A stretch of 64,000 bases of DNA from Bacillota bacterium. GTDB lineage: Bacteria > Bacillota > Clostridia > Christensenellales > SZUA-584. Below are positions 59,921 to 64,000 of this stretch, piece after piece (positions within the stretch are counted from its first letter, which is position 1; the number at the start of each line of letters is the position of its first letter). The stretch is from the NCBI GenBank assembly GCA_023461435.1, contig JAEYLC010000040.1, forward strand, positions 1 through 64,000, read 5' to 3'. Made by a program: the position numbers and the translations under genes. The notes below the pieces were generated by a model. That model worked only from the letters and a program-made list of their open reading frames with translations. It made no database searches and was not told the DNA's origin.

Positions 59921-60856
59921 ATGGGCCTAATAAAAACGGAGAACCTGACCAAGAAATATGGGAGTCTGGCCGCCGTTGACCGTTTGAATCTGCAGATCGA
60001 GAAAGGCGAGGTGTTCGGTCTGCTGGGGCCCAACGGCGCGGGCAAAACGACCACGATTCTGATGCTGCTGGGGCTCACGGAGCCGTCCGGCGGCAAAGCC
60101 GTGATCGACGGGCACGACTGCACGCGCAATCCGATCGCGGTCAAGCGCATCGTCGGCTATTTGCCCGATAACGTCGCGTTTTACAACGACATGACGGGCC
60201 GCGAAAACCTGCGGTTTGTGGGTGAGCTCAACGCGCTTCCCGCCGCGGAAACGGAGGAGCGCATCGACAAGCTCTTAAAACGCACCGGCATGGCCTATGC
60301 CGCCGACAAAAAGGTGCGCACCTACTCGCGCGGCATGCGTCAACGGCTCGGCATCGCGGATGTGCTGATGAAAGACCCGCGCGTGGTGATACTCGACGAG
60401 CCCACGCTCGGCATCGACCCCGAGGGCATGCATGAGCTGCTCGATCTGATCGGCGAGCTCGCGCACGAGGACGGCCGCACCGTGCTGATCTCGTCGCATC
60501 AGCTGTATCAGGTGCAGCAGATCTGCGACCGGGTGGGCATATTCGTCAAGGGCAGCCTCGTGGCCTGCGGCGATATCGCGACGCTGCGCGATACTGTGAG
60601 CGGCGAAGACATGTCCATCGAATTTGCCGCGAGCCCCGATAACGAAAAGCTTGTCAAAATATTGCTCAGCGTCCCGGAGGTCAGCGATGTGACGCGCGAC
60701 CACGATGTGTACATCGTCAAAGCAAAAAAAGACGTGCGCAGCCGCCTCGCGGATGAGGCGCTGAAAAACGGGTTTTCGCTGCTGCATTTAAAGCAGCGCG
60801 GCGGCGATCTTGACGACATCTACAGGCGCTATTTTGCCAAGGAAGGAGTGATTTAA
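59921..60856 (+). CDS. ABC transporter ATP-binding protein
   Basis: 311 residues: Walker A GPNGAGKTT, signature YSRGMRQR, Walker B VVILDEPTLGID, H-loop SSHQLYQ, and a C-terminal extension as in NosF/CcmA-type exporters. The SRGM signature differs from the usual SGGM but is common in NosF-like ATPases. It works with the permease encoded next and the NEW3 protein encoded before it. The gene has GGGAG close to its start and is followed at zero distance by the permease gene. Confidence 0.93.
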   Translation: MGLIKTENLTKKYGSLAAVDRLNLQIEKGEVFGLLGPNGAGKTTTILMLLGLTEPSGGKAVIDGHDCTRNPIAVKRIVGYLPDNVAFYNDMTGRENLRFVGELNALPAAETEERIDKLLKRTGMAYAADKKVRTYSRGMRQRLGIADVLMKDPRVVILDEPTLGIDPEGMHELLDLIGELAHEDGRTVLISSHQLYQVQQICDRVGIFVKGSLVACGDIATLRDTVSGEDMSIEFAASPDNEKLVKILLSVPEVSDVTRDHDVYIVKAKKDVRSRLADEALKNGFSLLHLKQRGGDLDDIYRRYFAKEGVI

Positions 60857-61858
60857 ATGCAGGCAAACGCCATCGCTGTTCCGGCAGCCAAAACGGAAGA
60901 ACAACGCCGTTTCCGGCGTACCGGTTTGAAAGCGCTGTATTTTAAGGAGCTGCGGGACTATTTTCGCAGCAAACGCTTTTTGATACTGCTCATTCTCGTG
61001 GCAGTCGTCGGCCTCGCGAGCGTTTACAGCGCGACACAGGGCATACAAAGCGCGATCGACTCGGGCGATTCGAGTTTCATTTTCTTAAAGCTATTCACGA
61101 GCAGCGGCGACACGATGCTCTCGTTTGTCACGTTCATGTCGCTGCTTGGGCCCATTGTCGGGCTTGCGCTCGGGTTCGACGCGATCAACGGCGAACGCTC
61201 CCACCGCACATTAAGCCGCCTGCTCGCCCAGCCGATTTACCGCGACGCGGTGATCAACGGCAAGTTTCTCGCGGGCGTCACGGTGATCGGGATCATGGTG
61301 TTCGCGCTCGGGTTCATCATCAGCGGCATCGGCATACTCGTGACGGGCATCGCGCCGCTTGCCGAAGAGCTCGGGCGCATTATCGTGTTCCTGTTCTTCA
61401 CGACAGTGTACATCTCGTTCTGGCTCGGCATATCGATGCTGTTCTCGCTCGTGTTCCGGCATTCGGCCACATCGGCGCTGACAAGCATCGCGGTGTGGCT
61501 GTTCTTCGCGATATTCTTAAGCCTGCTCGCGGGGCTTATTGCGAACGCGCTGTTCCCGGCCACGGCGGATTCCGCGGTGGACGCGCAGATCGCCAACTAC
61601 AAGTGCAATATGACGATCAACAGGATATCGCCGACGACACTTTATAACGAGTCGGTCTCGACGATACTCGACCCCAATGTGCGCACAACCGAGCTCGTTT
61701 TATCCGCACAGCTCTCAGGCGCGGTGACCGGGCCTTTGCCGTTTGGGCAAAGCCTGCTGCTCGTATGGCCGCATCTGACAGGGTTGCTCGCGTTCACGCT
61801 CGTTTGCTTCGCGGTTTCCTATGTTGTCTTTATGCGGCAGGAGATTCGCGCGGATTAG
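60857..61858 (+). CDS. ABC-2 type permease (NosY-like)
   Basis: 333 residues with six membrane helices and the ABC-2/NosY features: YFKELRDYFRSKRFLILLILVAVVG at the N terminus, the EXE-like FDAINGERSHRTLSRLLAQPIYRDAVINGKF loop, and TMs to the end. The AAGGAAGGAG upstream is a good ribosome site. Together with the ATPase it forms a half-size exporter whose substrate is unknown; the NEW3 protein suggests interaction with wall sugars. Confidence 0.92.
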   Translation: MQANAIAVPAAKTEEQRRFRRTGLKALYFKELRDYFRSKRFLILLILVAVVGLASVYSATQGIQSAIDSGDSSFIFLKLFTSSGDTMLSFVTFMSLLGPIVGLALGFDAINGERSHRTLSRLLAQPIYRDAVINGKFLAGVTVIGIMVFALGFIISGIGILVTGIAPLAEELGRIIVFLFFTTVYISFWLGISMLFSLVFRHSATSALTSIAVWLFFAIFLSLLAGLIANALFPATADSAVDAQIANYKCNMTINRISPTTLYNESVSTILDPNVRTTELVLSAQLSGAVTGPLPFGQSLLLVWPHLTGLLAFTLVCFAVSYVVFMRQEIRAD

Positions 61859-61892
61859 TAGAATAATCAACGTTAAAGAAGGCGTTTTTAAG

Positions 61893-62414
61893 ATGGTACT
61901 GCAACCGGAAAAAATCAAAACGGCATGCAATGCGGAAGAAACACTCGATTACCTTGTGAGGCGGTTCGGCCCGCAGGTGGTGAGGCTTGCCTACTATCAC
62001 CTGCGCGACAGGTATCTCGCGGAGGATATTTCGCAGGAGGTTTTTTGCCGGGCATACAAAAATCTTGACAAGTTCCGCAACGAGAGCTCGTATTACACAT
62101 GGCTTTACAGAATCACGGTAAACCTTTGCCGCGATATGAAAACCTCCGCTTATTTCCGGCACATGCTCCCGCTTCGCAGCGCGGAGGAAAAAGAGCAGGC
62201 GCAGGACTATGAGCAAAAGCAGGGCGGCGAGGTGTTTTCGGCGGTGATGGAGCTGCCCGAAAAATACCGCACCGTGATATCGCTTTACTATTTTGACGAC
62301 ATGCCTACGCCGGAGATCGCGCGGACGCTGGGCCTCAAGGAGGCCACCGTCCGCACCCGGCTCACGCGCGCGCGGGAGTTGCTGCGCACCGCGTTTTCGG
62401 AGGAAAAGCCGTGA
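61893..62414 (+). CDS. ECF-type RNA polymerase sigma factor
   Basis: 173 residues: region 2 (YYHLRDRYLAEDISQEVFCRAYKNLDKFRNESSYYTWLYRI) and region 4 (ELPEKYRTVISLYYFDDMPTPEIARTLGLKEATVRTRLTRARELL). It directs RNA polymerase to its own promoters when freed from an anti-sigma factor. The ATG at 61893 has AAAGAAGG upstream; a longer frame to 61821 overlaps the ABC permease end. Its stop overlaps the start of the anti-sigma-like gene (GTGA). Confidence 0.95.
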   Translation: MVLQPEKIKTACNAEETLDYLVRRFGPQVVRLAYYHLRDRYLAEDISQEVFCRAYKNLDKFRNESSYYTWLYRITVNLCRDMKTSAYFRHMLPLRSAEEKEQAQDYEQKQGGEVFSAVMELPEKYRTVISLYYFDDMPTPEIARTLGLKEATVRTRLTRARELLRTAFSEEKP

Positions 62415-63331
62415 ACGACCACGAGCTCGACCAGCTGCTGGCGAAAGGAAAAACTGAATCGAAGCGGTTCTTTTCGGGGCTGCAAACGTGGCACAGGCGC
62501 ATCGTGAACGAAGCGGTGGCACCGACGCGCAGACACCGGCTGCGCTGGAAGGCGGCTCTCGCCGCAACGGGCGTGCTTGCCGCAGCTGCGGTTGCCGTTA
62601 TCGTGCTGACCGTTCCCCCGGCCGCCGTCAGGCAGGAGCAGAGGCTCTCGCACCAGACCGTGGCGCTCGACGATACGAGCCGCGAATATGAGGTCAGCTT
62701 CGTGCCGGTGAGTATGCCCAAAAAAGAGGACACGGGCTTCATGATGATGCTCTGGCAGATCGAGGGGGACGGCGCCTCGCAAATGGTTTACAGCGGGCTG
62801 TTTTCCGAGTGCGACAAGCTCTATCCTGTGGCGACAATGAACCTGCCGGGCACGAGCCGCAGCATGCTGCTCGTGGCGTCGGGCGACAGCGAAAAGGATT
62901 ATCTGCATTACCGGCTGCTAAGCCTTGAGGGCGACCTCGCGATCATCTGGCGGTCTCAGGATTATGTGCCGTGCGGTGCGGTGGAGGTGCGGGACGGCGT
63001 GCTCATAGAGCAGCGCCAGCGGCGCGCCGATATGAAGGACACTGAGCCCGAGACGGTGATCACGTATATCGTGCCTTATGGCGTTTCGCCGGCCGGCAGC
63101 ATCGTGCTGCCGGTTGACACGCTGCACCTGCATGTGGGTGAGCAGATACTGCTGACAGGCGGCGATGATAGCGGCTTGCCCGAGGTTAAAAGCGTGTGCG
63201 GGCTATTAAGCGCGCTCGAGGCGGACGCGCCGCTGCCGGTGTTTCAGGCGTCGGGCGCAGGCAGCGATGTGATTTCGGTGACGAACGCGAACGGAGAGAC
63301 GGCGCAACTCAATGTACAGATAGAAGAATAG
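62411..63331 (+). CDS. probable membrane anti-sigma factor
   Basis: 306 residues. The N-terminal 50 residues are cytoplasmic (NDHELDQLLAKGKTESKRFFSGLQ), then one membrane helix (about 55-77: KAALAATGVLAAAAVAVIVLTV) and a large outside domain rich in beta strands. The layout and the coupling to the ECF gene fit an anti-sigma factor with an external sensor, but no ZAS motif (His-x3-Cys-x2-Cys) is present, so the sigma-binding part is of a different kind. GTG start overlaps the sigma stop. Confidence 0.75.
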   Translation: MNDHELDQLLAKGKTESKRFFSGLQTWHRRIVNEAVAPTRRHRLRWKAALAATGVLAAAAVAVIVLTVPPAAVRQEQRLSHQTVALDDTSREYEVSFVPVSMPKKEDTGFMMMLWQIEGDGASQMVYSGLFSECDKLYPVATMNLPGTSRSMLLVASGDSEKDYLHYRLLSLEGDLAIIWRSQDYVPCGAVEVRDGVLIEQRQRRADMKDTEPETVITYIVPYGVSPAGSIVLPVDTLHLHVGEQILLTGGDDSGLPEVKSVCGLLSALEADAPLPVFQASGAGSDVISVTNANGETAQLNVQIEE

Positions 63332-63347
63332 GGAGATGGAAAACGGG

Positions 63348-63375
63348 AGAAGATGTCGCAGGGCATCTTCTTTTG
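63348..63375 (+). terminator. terminator after the anti-sigma gene
   Basis: AGAAGATG/CATCTTCT with an eight-base loop and TTTTG tail, 17 bases after the stop. Confidence 0.8.
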
Positions 63376-63459
63376 TGTAGGCGATTATATGGAAAACTGA
63401 AGGTTAATCCATATAAAAAATTGTATCCATTGTGCTCAGTTATTCAGCCCCGTCACTGT

Positions 63460-63885
63460 CTATAGCAGCGCAAAATGCGGACTCTCAAAAACTTGTTTCA
63501 TATCACACAAGCAAAAAGAATGCCCGGCGGGGTCGAACATAACCGTCCACCTGTCAGAAAATTGTTGACCTGCAATTGTTGCCCCGCATTGAACTGCGTA
63601 TTTAACCGCTTTTTCCAAATCATTCACCGCGAAATCGATATGCGCCATTTGCTGCTGCGCTTCAGGCTCCTCCGGCCACACTGGCGGTATATACTCAGGG
63701 TTCCGCTGAAACGTGATACCCGGATACTCGCCCTGATTTGCCCCGGGGGCACCCACGATCGCATAGTCTTCATCATAGAACGGTATTTCCCACTTGAGCA
63801 GCGCCGCATAGAATTTCGCCAATTCAAGCGGGTCTTTGCAGTCCAGTGTCAATGCGCTCATTTTGATTTTCAGCTCTTCGTCCAA
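63460..63885 (-). CDS. VOC-family (glyoxalase-like) protein
   Basis: 141 residues of the vicinal-oxygen-chelate fold: ALTLDCKDPLELAKFYAALLKWE at the start, MAHIDFAVNDLEKAVKYAVQCGA in the middle and FDPAGHSFCLC at the end, with His/Glu metal positions. Members include glyoxalases, dioxygenases and bleomycin-binding proteins; the substrate is unknown. TTG start at 63885, with GGAGGG upstream; ATG 63861 inside the frame is an alternative that trims eight residues. Single gene near the window edge. Confidence 0.85.
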   Translation of the reverse strand: MDEELKIKMSALTLDCKDPLELAKFYAALLKWEIPFYDEDYAIVGAPGANQGEYPGITFQRNPEYIPPVWPEEPEAQQQMAHIDFAVNDLEKAVKYAVQCGATIAGQQFSDRWTVMFDPAGHSFCLCDMKQVFESPHFALL

Positions 63886-64000
63886 AGCATTAACCCTCCG
63901 AAAAAATTTCCGTATTTTTTGAAGCTATTCTATCAAACATTGGTAAAATTGCCTATTGGCTTTTATGCTTTCATTTACCACAATTCAATCCTTGCCGTCA

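Overview
The window looks like chromosome of a Gram-positive, anaerobic, probably endospore-lineage Clostridia (Bacillota) of fairly high GC. The signs are a T-box in front of glycyl-tRNA synthetase, TPP and Mn2+ (yybP-ykoY type) riboswitches, BlaI/M56 regulator pairs, a Spo0E-like peptide, an oxygen-sensitive anaerobic ribonucleotide reductase, frequent TTG/GTG starts with strong GGAGG sites, and sigma-A promoters with 16-18 bp spacers. I cannot place it more finely. Most genes are GC-rich; a few stretches (about 11.9-12.5, 19.6-22.8 and 45.3-47.2 kb) are clearly AT-rich.

Layout. 0-5 kb: PAS-SpoIIE phosphatase, Spo0E-like peptide, L,D-transpeptidase, and a BlaI repressor coupled to an M56 protease fused to a VanW domain. 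5-10 kb: pseudouridine synthase, then two tandem amt-glnB pairs, each preceded by a similar terminator-type hairpin. 10-13.5 kb: T-box and glyS, a REP-associated transposase with its repeats, and a small XRE/membrane-protein operon with phased operator repeats. 13.5-19.5 kb: a MalT-like LuxR regulator behind an ABC-2 exporter, and a flavin reductase. 19.6-22.8 kb: an AT-rich gene for a metallophosphoesterase-methyltransferase fusion with identical 16-bp palindromes on both sides. 22.8-28.8 kb: small membrane protein, LUD protein, and a two-component system followed by a small peptide and a second ABC-2 exporter. 28.9-33.1 kb: TPP-riboswitch thiamin salvage operon cytX-thiM-thiE(HAD)-thiD. 33.2-37.6 kb: a second BlaI/M56 pair, this time fused to a phosphodiester-glycosidase (NAGPA) domain, and a DnaQ-BRCT nuclease. 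37.7-41.1 kb: a SpoIID-family protein carrying a dockerin, translationally coupled to a membrane-anchored cohesin protein. 41.2-45.2 kb: envelope operon (deacetylase, lipoprotein, DUF2142). 45.5-47.1 kb: msrA and Mn-riboswitch mntP. 47.3-56.2 kb: RNA-modification genes, acetyltransferase, nrdD-nrdG under a NrdR-box promoter, metG-tatD-radical SAM. 56.3-64 kb: CAT-like enzyme, TIGR02996-type protein, GyrI-like protein, a NEW3/ABC/ECF-sigma/anti-sigma cluster, and a VOC protein.

The recurring theme is envelope sensing and remodelling. Two BlaI/M56 switches carry different surface domains, a cohesin-dockerin pair brings a SpoIID-type enzyme to a membrane anchor, and several ABC exporters sit with their own regulators. 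The best candidate for an undescribed system is the AT-rich phosphoesterase-methyltransferase fusion; the M56 fusions and the cohesin-dockerin pair come next. No CRISPR array, rRNA or tRNA gene was seen. All function calls come from reading motifs by eye; no database search was run.
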